Shown here: one piece after another, positions 1 to 7,511 of the stretch
Position numbering within the stretch: position 1 is the first letter of the stretch
Layout: each line of letters begins with the position of its first letter
The notes under the pieces: generated by a model
Seen by the model: the letters and a program-made list of their open reading frames with translations, nothing else
Databases searched by the model: none
What the model was told of the DNA's origin: nothing
Assembly (NCBI RefSeq): GCF_014656415.1
Contig: NZ_BNCJ01000014.1
Coordinates: forward strand, 1 to 64,000
Length of the DNA stretch: 64,000 nucleotides
Direction: 5' to 3'
From: Seohaeicola zhoushanensis
GTDB taxonomy: Bacteria > Pseudomonadota > Alphaproteobacteria > Rhodobacterales > Rhodobacteraceae
Program-made: the position numbers and the translations under genes

Positions 1-58
1 CATCCGCGAAGGCGGCCGCACCGTCGGTTCGGGCGTCGTCGCCAAGGTCATCAAGTAA
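1..58 (+). CDS. tuf: Elongation factor Tu, 3' end only
   Basis: The first 58 bases are read through to a TAA and encode the last 18 residues of a protein ending IREGGRTVGSGVVAKVIK. This is the very conserved C-terminus of EF-Tu (barrel domain 3), which delivers aminoacyl-tRNA to the ribosome. The rest of the gene lies outside the window. Its place just upstream of rpsJ is the usual str-to-S10 operon junction in Alphaproteobacteria. Confidence 0.93.
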   Translation, partial: IREGGRTVGSGVVAKVIK

Positions 59-83
59 GGCGCGCCTGCCGCGCCTGGCGGAC

Positions 84-143
84 GGCGGGTGACGCACCCG
101 CCGCACCGCATGGCAGACATCCGGACGCCGGCCTTGCCGGCGT
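84..143 (+). promoter_or_regulatory. Two hairpins in the tuf-rpsJ leader
   Basis: Two perfect 8-bp stems lie back to back in the tuf-rpsJ gap: GGCGGGTG/CACCCGCC with a 3-base loop (84-102) and ACGCCGGC/GCCGGCGT with a 3-base loop (125-143). No T-run follows either, so they do not look like plain terminators. They could be an RNA-processing or autoregulatory leader for the S10 operon; that role is inference. Confidence 0.45.
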
Positions 144-230
144 TCGACAAGAAAAAGAGGTTCGAAGAGGGGCGGCGATGAGCGTCCTCCCTCCTCTCAA
201 CCGGAAATGCCCTTGAAGGGGACGACAGAC

Positions 231-551
231 ATGGCAATTCAAAGCCAAAACATCCGGATTCGTCTGAAGGCGTTCGACTATCGCGTGCTGGACGCCAGCA
301 CCGCAGAGATCGTCAGCACCGCCAAGCGGACCGGCGCGCAGGTGCGTGGCCCGATCCCGCTGCCGAACAAGATCGAGAAGTTCACGGTTCTCCGTGGGCC
401 TCACATCGACAAGAAATCCCGTGACCAGTTCGAGATCCGCACCCACAAGCGGCTGCTCGACATCGTTGATCCGACCCCGCAGACGGTGGACGCGCTGATG
501 AAGCTCGACCTCGCCGCCGGCGTGGACGTCGAGATCAAGCTGCAGTCGTAA
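231..551 (+). CDS. rpsJ: 30S ribosomal protein S10
   Basis: This 106-residue protein begins [21 protein letters not shown] and carries the S10 signature [20 protein letters not shown]. It is a component of the small-subunit head and also the partner of NusB in antitermination. The reading frame is open further upstream (to 207), but the ATG at 231 is chosen because family members start MA(I/V)[13 protein letters not shown] and a GGGGA motif sits a few bases before it. It opens the S10 operon and is followed 18 bases later by rplC. Confidence 0.96.
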   Translation: MAIQSQNIRIRLKAFDYRVLDASTAEIVSTAKRTGAQVRGPIPLPNKIEKFTVLRGPHIDKKSRDQFEIRTHKRLLDIVDPTPQTVDALMKLDLAAGVDVEIKLQS

Positions 552-569
552 TCAGGGAGGCGAGAAGCG

Positions 570-1412
570 ATGTTGCGCTCTGGAGTCATTGCGAAAAAGA
601 TCGGCATGACGCGCCTGTTCATGGAAGACGGGCGTCAAGTTCCGGTCACCGTGCTGCAGCTCGACAACCTTCAGGTTGTCGCGCAGCGCACTGCCGAGAA
701 AGACGGTTACACCGCGGTTCAGCTGGGCGCCGGCACGGCCAAGGCCAAGCGGACCAGCGCACCGATGCGCGGCCACTTCGCCGCGGCAAAGGTCGAGCCG
801 AAGCGGAAAGTGGCCGAGTTCCGGGTCGATCCCGAGAACCTGATCGGCGTCGGTGAGGAAATCACCGCGGATCACTACTTTGCTGGCCAGTATGTCGACG
901 TGGCCGGCACCTCGATCGGTAAGGGCTTTGCCGGTGTCATGAAGCGGCACAACTTCGGCGGCCTCCGGGCGTCGCACGGTGTGTCGGTCAGCCACCGTTC
1001 GCACGGTTCGGTCGGTCAGTGTCAGGACCCCGGCAAGATCTTCAAAGGCAAGAAGATGGCCGGTCACATGGGCACCGTCCGTGTCACCACCCAGAACCTG
1101 GAAGTGGTGCGCACCGATGCAACCCGTGGCCTGATCATGGTCAAGGGCGCTGTGCCGGGTTCGAAGGGTGGCTGGGTGACGGTGAAGGACGCCGTCAAGA
1201 AGCCGTTCCCCGAGAACGCGATCCTGCCCGCCGCGCTGAAGTCCGCCGCTGAAGAGGCCGCCAAGGCCGCTGAAGAGGCCGCTGCAGCCGCTGCCGCCGA
1301 AGCCGAAGCAGAAGCCAAGCGCCTTGCCGAAGAGCAGGCAGCAGCTGAAGCCGCCGCGCTGAAGGCAGCCGAGGACGAAGCCGCCACCGAGAAGAAGGAA
1401 GGCGAAGAATGA
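570..1412 (+). CDS. rplC: 50S ribosomal protein L3 with long Ala/Glu-rich tail
   Basis: L3 is an early-assembly 23S rRNA binder that reaches toward the peptidyl-transferase centre. Residues 1-212 are normal L3, including [10 protein letters not shown] with Gln150, the position methylated by PrmB in E. coli L3, followed by [15 protein letters not shown]. At 280 residues it is about 70 longer than E. coli L3 (209). The surplus is a low-complexity tail from about residue 222, almost entirely Ala, Glu and Lys and probably a charged helix. The start follows a GGGAGG-type ribosome-binding site. It overlaps rplD by ATGA, implying translational coupling. Confidence 0.95.
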   Translation: MLRSGVIAKKIGMTRLFMEDGRQVPVTVLQLDNLQVVAQRTAEKDGYTAVQLGAGTAKAKRTSAPMRGHFAAAKVEPKRKVAEFRVDPENLIGVGEEITADHYFAGQYVDVAGTSIGKGFAGVMKRHNFGGLRASHGVSVSHRSHGSVGQCQDPGKIFKGKKMAGHMGTVRVTTQNLEVVRTDATRGLIMVKGAVPGSKGGWVTVKDAVKKPFPENAILPAALKSAAEEAAKAAEEAAAAAAAEAEAEAKRLAEEQAAAEAAALKAAEDEAATEKKEGEE

Positions 1413-2026
1413 AACTCGACGTTATCAAGCTCGACGGCGGCAAGGCCGGCAGCGTCGATCTGGACGAGGCCCTCTTCGGGCTCGAGCCGCGCGCCGACCT
1501 GCTGCACCGCGTTGTCCGCTGGCAGCGCAACAAGGCCCAGGCTGGCACCCACTCGGTGCTCGGCAAGTCGGATGTCAGCTATTCGACCAAGAAGATCTAT
1601 CGCCAGAAGGGCACCGGCGGCGCACGCCACGGTTCCAAGAAGGCGCCGATCTTCCGTCACGGCGGCACCTACAAGGGCCCGACGCCGCGCAGCCACGGGC
1701 ACGAGCTGCCCAAGAAGGTGCGCAAGCTCGGCCTGATGCACGCGCTCTCGGCCAAGGCCAAGGCGGGTGAACTCGTTGTGATCGAAGCCGCCGAAGCCGC
1801 AGGCAAGACGTCGGCCCTGGCCAAGCAGATCGCCAGCCTCGGCTGGAAGCGCGCGCTGATCATCGATGGCGCGACGGTCAACGAAGATTTCGCACGCGCC
1901 GCACGCAACATCGAAGGTCTGGACATCCTGCCGACGATGGGCGCCAACGTTTACGACATCCTCAAGCGTGACACCCTGGTGATCACCAAGGCGGGGATCG
2001 AAGCACTGGAGGCTCGTCTGAAATGA
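1409..2026 (+). CDS. rplD: 50S ribosomal protein L4
   Basis: L4, 205 residues, binds 23S rRNA and lines the exit tunnel. The tunnel-loop region reads [21 protein letters not shown], the family hallmark (about residues 59-80). In gammaproteobacteria L4 also represses its own operon; nothing in this sequence shows whether that holds here. It overlaps rplC by ATGA at its start and rplW by ATGA at its end, so rplC-rplD-rplW are coupled. Confidence 0.96.
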   Translation: MKLDVIKLDGGKAGSVDLDEALFGLEPRADLLHRVVRWQRNKAQAGTHSVLGKSDVSYSTKKIYRQKGTGGARHGSKKAPIFRHGGTYKGPTPRSHGHELPKKVRKLGLMHALSAKAKAGELVVIEAAEAAGKTSALAKQIASLGWKRALIIDGATVNEDFARAARNIEGLDILPTMGANVYDILKRDTLVITKAGIEALEARLK

Positions 2027-2319
2027 GCGCGAAACCCCAGCACTATGATGTGATCCGCAAGCCGATCATCACCGAGAAGGCAACCATGGCTTCGGAAGCC
2101 AATGCCGTTGTCTTCGAGGTCGCGATGGACAGCACCAAGCCGCTGATCAAGGAAGCCGTCGAGACCCTGTTCAATGTCAAGGTGAAGGCGGTCAACACCA
2201 CCATCACCAAAGGCAAGGTCAAGCGTTTCAAGGGCCGTCCGGGCACCCGCAAGGACGTCAAGAAGGCCTATGTGACGCTCGAAGAGGGCAACACGATCGA
2301 CGTGACCACCGGTCTCTGA
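2023..2319 (+). CDS. rplW: 50S ribosomal protein L23
   Basis: L23 (98 residues) sits at the tunnel exit and docks trigger factor, SRP and SecYEG. The motifs [14 protein letters not shown] at the N-terminus and [21 protein letters not shown] near the end are typical. It overlaps rplD by ATGA. Unusually, it is not followed by rplB: a strong intrinsic terminator starts 20 bases after its stop codon and rplB begins 2.36 kb further on. Confidence 0.96.
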   Translation: MSAKPQHYDVIRKPIITEKATMASEANAVVFEVAMDSTKPLIKEAVETLFNVKVKAVNTTITKGKVKRFKGRPGTRKDVKKAYVTLEEGNTIDVTTGL

Positions 2320-2339
2320 GAGCAGGCTCATCGTGAATG

Positions 2340-2376
2340 GAAACCCCGGCATCGAAAGATGTCGGGGTTTCTCTTT
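2340..2376 (+). terminator. Intrinsic terminator after rplW
   Basis: A 14-bp stem (GAAACCCCGGCATC paired with GATGTCGGGGTTTC, one G-T pair) closed by a GAAA tetraloop is followed at once by a TCTTTT tract. It ends the first segment of the S10 operon. Confidence 0.9.
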
Positions 2377-2453
2377 TGTGATGGGTGTTCAATGGTTTGT
2401 ACTTTTAAGTTGCCAAAATTCTTGAGTGCCATCACGAACCTTGCGGTACATGA

Positions 2454-2481
2454 TTGAAAAAATGGGGATTTTTGCTATCAT
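2454..2481 (+). promoter_or_regulatory. Probable sigma-70 promoter of the DUF995 gene
   Basis: TTGAAA (2454-2459), a 16-base spacer and TATCAT (2476-2481) lie in a markedly AT-rich stretch (about 2380-2520) just upstream of the 2512 gene. This suggests the gene is expressed independently of the ribosomal operon. Confidence 0.55.
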
Positions 2482-2511
2482 CTGAGCATTGACATATAAA
2501 TTAACGCAAAA

Positions 2512-2994
2512 ATGGTGGCTCCGATGAATATTCATGGAATGCGGCGGAAGATAGTTTTTGCCAGCGTGCTTTGTCTCGCGTTTTCGAATTCAGCCTTGGC
2601 GGATTCGCCTGATCGAAAGAATCCCCTAAGTGGGAGCCAAGTCATCGAGCTCTACAGCGGGAAGACCTGGTTGTGGTCGAAGGGCGGTTCCTACTGGGGC
2701 AATGGTGGGGAGTTTCAGGCGTTATGGGACGGGTCGGTCGCCGTCGGAAAATGGTATGCGACCGACAAGGGATCACTTTGCTACGAGGCGGTCTGGAAGA
2801 AGGTGCGCGACGAGGCCGGTGCCAATCTTAAAAGGTGTTGGACTCATGTGCATGACAGCAAGGGGGTTTTGTGGAAGCAGGATCCTCAGACGAAAGACTG
2901 GTACCGTCCGGGCAAAGAATTCGAAGAACGCGTGAAAACCGGTAACAAGATCAAGAGTGAAGTGAACAAGCGCCGGAAGGCTACCGGACTTTAG
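2512..2994 (+). CDS. DUF995-like secreted protein
   Basis: The protein has an N-terminal signal peptide (hydrophobic run KIVFASVLCLAFSNSALA, cleavage after ALA). The mature part of about 130 residues has SGKTWLWSKGGSYW, GKWYATDKGSLCYEAVW and a Lys/Arg-rich C-terminus. The W/G/C pattern matches DUF995, a family of small exported proteins of unknown function; two mature Cys could form a disulfide. Start codons at 2512, 2524 and 2539 are all possible, and the last gives the most typical signal peptide. The gene and its upstream DNA are less GC-rich than their neighbours. It sits in the gap between rplW and rplB behind a terminator with its own promoter, so it looks like an insertion. Confidence 0.7.
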   Translation: MVAPMNIHGMRRKIVFASVLCLAFSNSALADSPDRKNPLSGSQVIELYSGKTWLWSKGGSYWGNGGEFQALWDGSVAVGKWYATDKGSLCYEAVWKKVRDEAGANLKRCWTHVHDSKGVLWKQDPQTKDWYRPGKEFEERVKTGNKIKSEVNKRRKATGL

Positions 2995-3081
2995 CCGGAA
3001 TTCGGCAGTGCCGCGTTTGGGGCCTTCGGCTGCCTTGACGCTCTTGATTGAAGGGGGCGCGTCATGCGCGCCCTCCAACAG

Positions 3082-3498
3082 TTAAAGACTGGCGGCATGT
3101 CTCCCGAAGTTGTCCAGGATCGACTGCCAGCCGTCCCGCTGCATTTCCAGCGGATGCATCCCCTCGGCGTCGAAGGTGGTGGTGACGCGGACCCCGTCGC
3201 TTTCGGGGGTGAAGGTGGTTTCGACCCGCCGCCCGTCGCCGAGGGTATAGACCAGCCGCTCCTTCGGGGAGACCTCGTCATAGACCGCCTCGAAATCGAA
3301 GCCGAAGCTGCCGTCCTTCGCCTCCATCCGGGCCTTGTAGGTTCCGCCGACGCGCATGTCGTTCTCGGCCGAGGGGCAGCACCAGTCGTCGCTGGCGAAG
3401 TTCCACCGGGTGATATGCGCCGGGGCGGTATAGGCGGTCCAGACAGTGTCCAGCGGCGCGGCGACCAGGGTGTCGATGGTGATCTTGGGGAAAGCCAT
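3082..3498 (-). CDS. SRPBCC (AHSA1-type) protein, distal copy
   Basis: This 138-residue single-domain START-like (SRPBCC) protein of the AHSA1 group begins FPKITIDTLVAAPLDTVWTAYT, continues with AHITRWNFASDDWCCPSAE and ends with GMHPLEMQRDGWQSILDNF. All are hallmarks of these helix-grip hydrophobic-pocket proteins. Its ligand is unknown. It is the last gene of a three-gene minus-strand module (ArsR regulator, SRPBCC, SRPBCC), 12 bases downstream of the second gene. Such ArsR-AHSA1 pairs are common in Proteobacteria, but the physiological role is usually undefined. Confidence 0.82.
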   Translation of the reverse strand: MAFPKITIDTLVAAPLDTVWTAYTAPAHITRWNFASDDWCCPSAENDMRVGGTYKARMEAKDGSFGFDFEAVYDEVSPKERLVYTLGDGRRVETTFTPESDGVRVTTTFDAEGMHPLEMQRDGWQSILDNFGRHAASL

Positions 3499-3510
3499 GA
3501 TGATGATCCT

Positions 3511-4011
3511 TCAGATAAGCGTGGCGAGCAATTCGTCGAGGCGATCGAGGGTGGAGGCGAGGCCTTCCTTCATGCCCATGTCGATGACCTTCTGCAGGTC
3601 ATCGGCGCTGGCATAGGTGACCAGCGTGCCGACCAGCGTGCCGGCGGGAACGTCGGAGAAGCTCAGGTCGAAGCGCGAGGCGGGCAGGGCGGTGTTCGGC
3701 TCGCCCGTGGCATCGGTAAAGCAGTCGCGCGCCGAGAAGGCGTCGATCGGGGTGATGGCGAGAAAATCCTGCCGGCTCCAGTATTCCGTTCCCGCCGGGT
3801 CGATCATCGCAAAGTGCCAGTAGCCGCCGACGCGGAAGTCCATGTGTTTCGTCGCCGTGGTCAGCGGCTTGGGCGCGAACCAGCGGTCGAGGAGGTCGGC
3901 CCTGGTGTAGCAGTCCCAGACCATCTGCCGGGGCGCGGCGAATTCGCGTTTCACGCGGATGGTGTTCGCAACCATGTCGGCTGCGAATTGAAACTTCAGG
4001 TCGGGTTTCAT
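3511..4011 (-). CDS. SRPBCC (AHSA1-type) protein, proximal copy
   Basis: At 166 residues this is a second AHSA1-like domain: IRVKREFAAPRQMVWDCYT, then LLDRWFAPKPLTT, then MDFRVGGYWHFAMIDPAG, and a C-terminal amphipathic helix LQKVIDMGMKEGLASTLDRL. The ATG at 4011 is chosen because it overlaps the stop of the ArsR gene (ATGA), although the frame is open further upstream. It differs strongly from the distal paralogue, so this is not a recent duplication. A role as ligand-binding partner of the regulator is inference. Confidence 0.82.
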   Translation of the reverse strand: MKPDLKFQFAADMVANTIRVKREFAAPRQMVWDCYTRADLLDRWFAPKPLTTATKHMDFRVGGYWHFAMIDPAGTEYWSRQDFLAITPIDAFSARDCFTDATGEPNTALPASRFDLSFSDVPAGTLVGTLVTYASADDLQKVIDMGMKEGLASTLDRLDELLATLI

Positions 4012-4346
4012 TCGGGCTTTCCTTGCATTGCGCCCAGCAGGGCGTCGAGTTGGCGATAACGAACGTCCCACAGCTGGCGCTGTTCCTCGAACCAGCGCTC
4101 GGCGGCGGCCAGGCGGTCGGGGTTGAGCGTGCAGGTCCGCACGCGCCCCGTCTTGGCGGATTGGATGAGGCCGGCATCCTCGAGCACGCCGAGGTGCTTC
4201 ATGAACGAGGGCAGGCCCATGCCGAAGGGTTCTGCAAGCTCGCTGACGGCCGCCGGCCCGGCGCCCAGGCGCTGGACCACCGCGCGCCGGGTAGGGTCGG
4301 CCAGCGCGTGGAAGAGGGAATCGAGTGGTGGTATATTGTTTTCCAT
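4008..4346 (-). CDS. ArsR-family transcriptional regulator
   Basis: A 112-residue winged-helix protein begins MENNIPPLDSLFHALADPTRRAVVQRL, with VSELAEPFGMGLPSFMKHLGVLEDAGLI as the DNA-recognition helix-turn-helix and GRVRTCTLNPDRLAAAERWFEE as the wing and C-terminal helix. There are no Cys residues at metal-sensing positions, so it belongs to the metal-independent ArsR branch typically paired with AHSA1 proteins. The start at 4346 matches family starts; the open frame extends to 4466 but that part is not conserved-looking. Repeats over its own promoter suggest autoregulation. Confidence 0.87.
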   Translation of the reverse strand: MENNIPPLDSLFHALADPTRRAVVQRLGAGPAAVSELAEPFGMGLPSFMKHLGVLEDAGLIQSAKTGRVRTCTLNPDRLAAAERWFEEQRQLWDVRYRQLDALLGAMQGKPE

Positions 4347-4395
4347 GTGGGAAAGTATTGCATCCCCAGATGGTTCTGTAAATGGAAAACTATTG
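4338..4395 (-). promoter_or_regulatory. ArsR-type promoter with repeated operator motifs
   Basis: Read on the minus strand, TTTACA (4382-4377), a 17-base spacer and AATACT (4359-4354) form a promoter for the ArsR-SRPBCC module. A 13-base direct repeat (plus strand TGGGAAAGTATTG at 4348-4360 and TGGAAAACTATTG at 4383-4395, 11 of 13 identical) covers the -10 and flanks the -35. An inverted copy of its core, GTTTTCCAT (4338-4346), overlaps the start codon. The pattern is visible; binding by the ArsR protein is inference. Confidence 0.55.
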
Positions 4396-4674
4396 GGTTG
4401 GCGACGCGCCGCCAGCCGCCCCTCTGAACCCCCTTGAAAACAGGGCCGGGCGGGGGCAGGGTGCATGTCTCCATGGCTCCGGAAAAACCACGGGTCCGGC
4501 TATGGACGGCATGAATCTTTTCTGTTACCTCACCGCAATCGCACGGCCCCGGATTCGTTCCGGGGCCTGTGATTTTATACGAACCGGGGACCTTCGGGGC
4601 CCTATACCACGGTGGGTTCGCCCCACCAGACATAGGCTCCGCAAGGGGCCGCTAGCTAACGGAAGACAGAAAGC
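4396..4674 (+). promoter_or_regulatory. rplB leader with two hairpins
   Basis: This stretch between the divergent ArsR promoter and rplB holds no gene. It contains a 9-bp hairpin GGCCCCGGA/TCCGGGGCC (4545-4567), then a 6-bp hairpin GGTGGG/CCCACC with a TTCGC loop (4611-4627). TATACG (4577-4582) and TATACC (4603-4608) are possible -10 elements, without a convincing -35. Because rplW ends in a terminator, the rplB segment must have its own promoter, most likely here; whether the hairpins regulate it is unknown. Confidence 0.45.
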
Positions 4675-5517
4675 ATGGCACTCAAGTCGTATAAGCCGAC
4701 GACGCCGGGCCAGCGCGGGCTGGTGCTGATCGACCGTTCGGAACTGTACAAGGGCCGTCCTGTCAAATCCCTCACCGAGGGTTTGCACAAGCACGGTGGC
4801 CGGAACAACACCGGACGGATCACGATGCGCCGCCAGGGCGGCGGGGCGAAACGCCTCTATCGGATCGTTGATTTCAAGCGCGCCAAGTTCGACGTGGCCG
4901 CAATCGTGGAACGGATCGAATACGATCCCAACCGCACCGCATTCATCGCGCTGGTGAAATACGAGGACGGCGAACAGGCCTATATCCTCGCGCCCCAGCG
5001 TCTCGCCATCGGCGACCAGGTGATTGCCTCGGCCAAGGCCGACATCAAGCCCGGTAACGCGATGCCCTTCTCGGGCATGCCGATCGGCACGATCGTCCAC
5101 AACATCGAGATGAAGCCCGGCAAGGGCGGCCAGATCGCACGCGCCGCGGGCACCTATGCCCAGTTCGTCGGCCGTGACGGCGGCTACGCGCAGATCCGCC
5201 TGTCCTCGGGCGAACTCCGCATGGTCCGCCAGGAGTGCATGGCGACCGTTGGTGCCGTCTCGAATCCGGACAACAGCAACCAGAACCTCGGCAAGGCCGG
5301 TCGCAACCGTCACCTGGGCAAACGCCCGGCTGTCCGCGGCGTCGCCATGAACCCGATCGACCACCCGCACGGCGGTGGTGAAGGCCGCACCTCGGGTGGC
5401 CGTCACCCGGTTACCCCGTGGGGCAAGCCGACCAAGGGTGCCAAGACCCGCAATCGTAACAAGGCGTCGAGCAAGCTGATCATCCGCTCGCGGCACGCCA
5501 AGAAGAAGGGGCGCTAA
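4675..5517 (+). CDS. rplB: 50S ribosomal protein L2
   Basis: L2 (280 residues) is needed for subunit joining and peptidyl-transferase activity. Motifs include [42 protein letters not shown], the OB-fold and SH3 domains, and the C-terminal [21 protein letters not shown] loop with the conserved functional His. The GGAAGACAGAAAGC before the ATG supplies a ribosome-binding site. It starts the second ribosomal segment and abuts rpsS with no gap. Confidence 0.97.
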   Translation: MALKSYKPTTPGQRGLVLIDRSELYKGRPVKSLTEGLHKHGGRNNTGRITMRRQGGGAKRLYRIVDFKRAKFDVAAIVERIEYDPNRTAFIALVKYEDGEQAYILAPQRLAIGDQVIASAKADIKPGNAMPFSGMPIGTIVHNIEMKPGKGGQIARAAGTYAQFVGRDGGYAQIRLSSGELRMVRQECMATVGAVSNPDNSNQNLGKAGRNRHLGKRPAVRGVAMNPIDHPHGGGEGRTSGGRHPVTPWGKPTKGAKTRNRNKASSKLIIRSRHAKKKGR

Positions 5518-5796
5518 ATGTCTCGCTCTGTCTGGAAAGGTCCCTTCGTCGACGCTTACGTGTTGAAGAAGGCCGAGGCGGCCCGCGAAGGCGGCCGTCA
5601 CGATGTCATCAAGATCTGGTCGCGCCGCTCGACGATCCTGCCCCAATTCGTGGGCCTGACGTTTGGCGTCTACAACGGCAAGAAACACGTTCCTGTCTCC
5701 GTGACCGAAGACATGATTGGTCAGAAGTTCGGTGAATATTCGCCGACCCGGACCTATTACGGTCACGCGGCAGACAAAAAAGCGAAGCGGAAGTAA
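5518..5796 (+). CDS. rpsS: 30S ribosomal protein S19
   Basis: A 92-residue protein beginning [18 protein letters not shown] with the S19 core [30 protein letters not shown] and the C-terminal EFSPTRTY-like stretch (here [16 protein letters not shown]). S19 pairs with S13 in the 30S head and contacts the A-site finger. Its ATG directly follows the rplB stop codon, and rplV starts 3 bases after its own stop. Confidence 0.96.
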   Translation: MSRSVWKGPFVDAYVLKKAEAAREGGRHDVIKIWSRRSTILPQFVGLTFGVYNGKKHVPVSVTEDMIGQKFGEYSPTRTYYGHAADKKAKRK

Positions 5797-5799
5797 GTC

Positions 5800-6180
5800 A
5801 TGGGCAAGGAAAAAAACCCCCGCCGCGTGGCCGACAACGAAGCAATGGCAAAACTGCGCATGCTTCGCACCAGCCCGCAGAAGCTGAACCTGGTCGCCGA
5901 GATGATCCGCGGCAAGAAGGTGGACAAGGCTCTGGCCGACCTCACCTTCTCGAAGAAGCGGATCGCCGTTGACGTGAAGAAGTGCCTTCAGTCCGCGATC
6001 GCCAACGCCGAGAACAACCACAACCTTGACGTCGACGAACTCGTCGTGGCCGAGGCCTTCGTGGGCAAGAACATGGTTCTCAAGCGTGGCCGTCCCCGCG
6101 CCCGTGGCCGTTACGGCCGGATCATGAAGCCGTTTTCGGAACTGACGATCAAGGTGCGTCAAGTCGAGGAGCAAGCCTGA
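5800..6180 (+). CDS. rplV: 50S ribosomal protein L22
   Basis: This 126-residue protein has the L22 fold motifs [24 protein letters not shown], the [14 protein letters not shown] segment and the tunnel-lining hairpin [24 protein letters not shown]22 binds all 23S domains and its beta-hairpin helps form the exit-tunnel constriction, where macrolide-resistance changes occur in other bacteria. The stop codon overlaps the rpsC start (TGATG). Confidence 0.96.
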   Translation: MGKEKNPRRVADNEAMAKLRMLRTSPQKLNLVAEMIRGKKVDKALADLTFSKKRIAVDVKKCLQSAIANAENNHNLDVDELVVAEAFVGKNMVLKRGRPRARGRYGRIMKPFSELTIKVRQVEEQA

Positions 6181-6890
6181 TGGGTAACAAAGTCAATCCG
6201 GTCGGCATGCGCCTTCAGGTGAACCGCACCTGGGACAGCCGTTGGTACGCAGACACCAAGGACTATGGCGACCTGCTGCTCGAGGATCTCAAGATCCGCG
6301 AGTTCATTCAGGAAGAATGCAAGCAAGCCGGCATCGCCCGCGTGATCATCGAACGCCCGCACAAGAAGTGCCGGGTCACGATCCATGCAGCCCGTCCCGG
6401 TGTCATCATCGGCAAGAAGGGCGCCGACATCGAGACCCTGCGCAAGAAGATCGCGCGGATGACCAAGTCGGAACTGCACCTCAACATCGTCGAGGTCCGC
6501 AAGCCCGAACTGGACGCCCGCCTGGTCGGCGAGAGTATCGCCCAGCAGCTGGAACGCCGGGTGTCCTTCCGCCGCGCCATGAAGCGCGCCGTGCAGAACG
6601 CCATGCGCATGGGCGCCCTGGGTATCCGGGTCAACGTTTCGGGCCGCCTCGGCGGGGCCGAGATCGCCCGGACCGAATGGTATCGCGAAGGCCGCGTTCC
6701 GCTGCACACCCTGCGTGCCGACATCGACTATGCACATGTCGAAGCCACGACCGCCTACGGGATCATCGGGATCAAGACCTGGATCTTCAAGGGCGAGATC
6801 ATGGAGCACGATCCGAGCGCGCGTGACCGCAAGACGCAGGAACTGCAGGATGGCCCCGCACCCCGCGGCGCCGCCGGCGGTCGCCGGTAA
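6180..6890 (+). CDS. rpsC: 30S ribosomal protein S3
   Basis: S3 (236 residues) lies at the mRNA entry channel and contributes to helicase activity. It begins [23 protein letters not shown], has the KH-domain loop [17 protein letters not shown], and a C-terminal domain with [34 protein letters not shown]. The Gly/Ala/Arg-rich end is typical of alphaproteobacterial S3. It overlaps rplV by one base and precedes rplP by 13 bases. Confidence 0.97.
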   Translation: MGNKVNPVGMRLQVNRTWDSRWYADTKDYGDLLLEDLKIREFIQEECKQAGIARVIIERPHKKCRVTIHAARPGVIIGKKGADIETLRKKIARMTKSELHLNIVEVRKPELDARLVGESIAQQLERRVSFRRAMKRAVQNAMRMGALGIRVNVSGRLGGAEIARTEWYREGRVPLHTLRADIDYAHVEATTAYGIIGIKTWIFKGEIMEHDPSARDRKTQELQDGPAPRGAAGGRR

Positions 6891-6903
6891 GGAGTAGAAG
6901 AAG

Positions 6904-7317
6904 ATGCTTCAACCTAAGCGTACCAAATTCCGCAAGCAGCACAAAGGCCGTATCCACGGCGAAGCCAAGGGCGGCAGCGACCTGAACTTCGGCAGCTTCG
7001 GCCTCAAGGCACTGCAACCCGAGCGCGTGACCGCGCGTCAGATCGAGGCAGCCCGCCGCGCCCTGACCCGCCACATGAAGCGCCAGGGCCGCGTCTGGAT
7101 CCGGATCTTCCCGGACCTGCCGGTGACCTCCAAGCCCACCGAAGTCCGTATGGGTAAGGGTAAGGGTTCGGTCGACTACTGGGCCTGCCGGGTCAAGCCG
7201 GGCCGGATCATGTTCGAGCTCGATGGTGTTGACGAGGAAATCGCCCGCGAGGCCCTGCGCCTCGCCGCGATGAAACTCCCGATCAAGACCCGCGTCGTTC
7301 AGCGCGAAGACTGGTAA
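6904..7317 (+). CDS. rplP: 50S ribosomal protein L16
   Basis: This 137-residue protein starts [24 protein letters not shown] and has the L16 motifs [10 protein letters not shown]-like (here [21 protein letters not shown]) and [25 protein letters not shown]16 binds late in 50S assembly near the A site; its conserved Arg in [10 protein letters not shown] is the region hydroxylated in E. coli. It ends the second ribosomal segment: in most bacteria rpmC-rpsQ-rplN follow directly, but here an intrinsic terminator and unrelated genes do. Confidence 0.97.
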   Translation: MLQPKRTKFRKQHKGRIHGEAKGGSDLNFGSFGLKALQPERVTARQIEAARRALTRHMKRQGRVWIRIFPDLPVTSKPTEVRMGKGKGSVDYWACRVKPGRIMFELDGVDEEIAREALRLAAMKLPIKTRVVQREDW

Positions 7318-7354
7318 GCGCTGCGCTCACGCGCCGCACTCAGCCGAAATAAAG

Positions 7355-7387
7355 AACCCCCGCCGACCCGTTCGGCGGGGGTTTTCC
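7355..7387 (+). terminator. Intrinsic terminator after rplP
   Basis: A perfect 12-bp stem (AACCCCCGCCGA / TCGGCGGGGGTT) with a 5-base loop is followed by TTCCGTT. It starts 37 bases after the rplP stop and closes the second ribosomal segment. Confidence 0.88.
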
Positions 7388-7417
7388 GTTCCCGTAACGC
7401 ACTCCGTGCGGAGGCCT

Positions 7418-7457
7418 CTCCCTCACCCTGACCCTCTCCCCCGAGGGGAGAGGGGAG
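7418..7457. repeat. REP-like CCCTCTCCCC palindrome
   Basis: CTCCCTCACCCTGACCCTC leads into a perfect 10-bp palindrome CCCTCTCCCC-CGA-GGGGAGAGGG. This pattern resembles extragenic repeats scattered through many proteobacterial genomes. Only one copy is visible in this window. Confidence 0.5.
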
Positions 7458-7511
7458 CCGCGCCGCTTGCGCCCTCTCGCCTAAAGGCCCGACCTGCGCT
7501 ATTCCCGCGAT

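Noticed and set aside
51-446. Long minus-strand frames opposite the ribosomal genes (for example 51-446, 552-1067, 4525-6174)
   Set aside because: They are antisense shadows of high-GC coding sequence, have no ribosome-binding sites or family motifs, and the plus-strand genes are certain.
3064-4059. 331-residue plus-strand frame opposite the SRPBCC genes
   Set aside because: Composition is that of antisense to two recognisable minus-strand genes; no motif or start signal.
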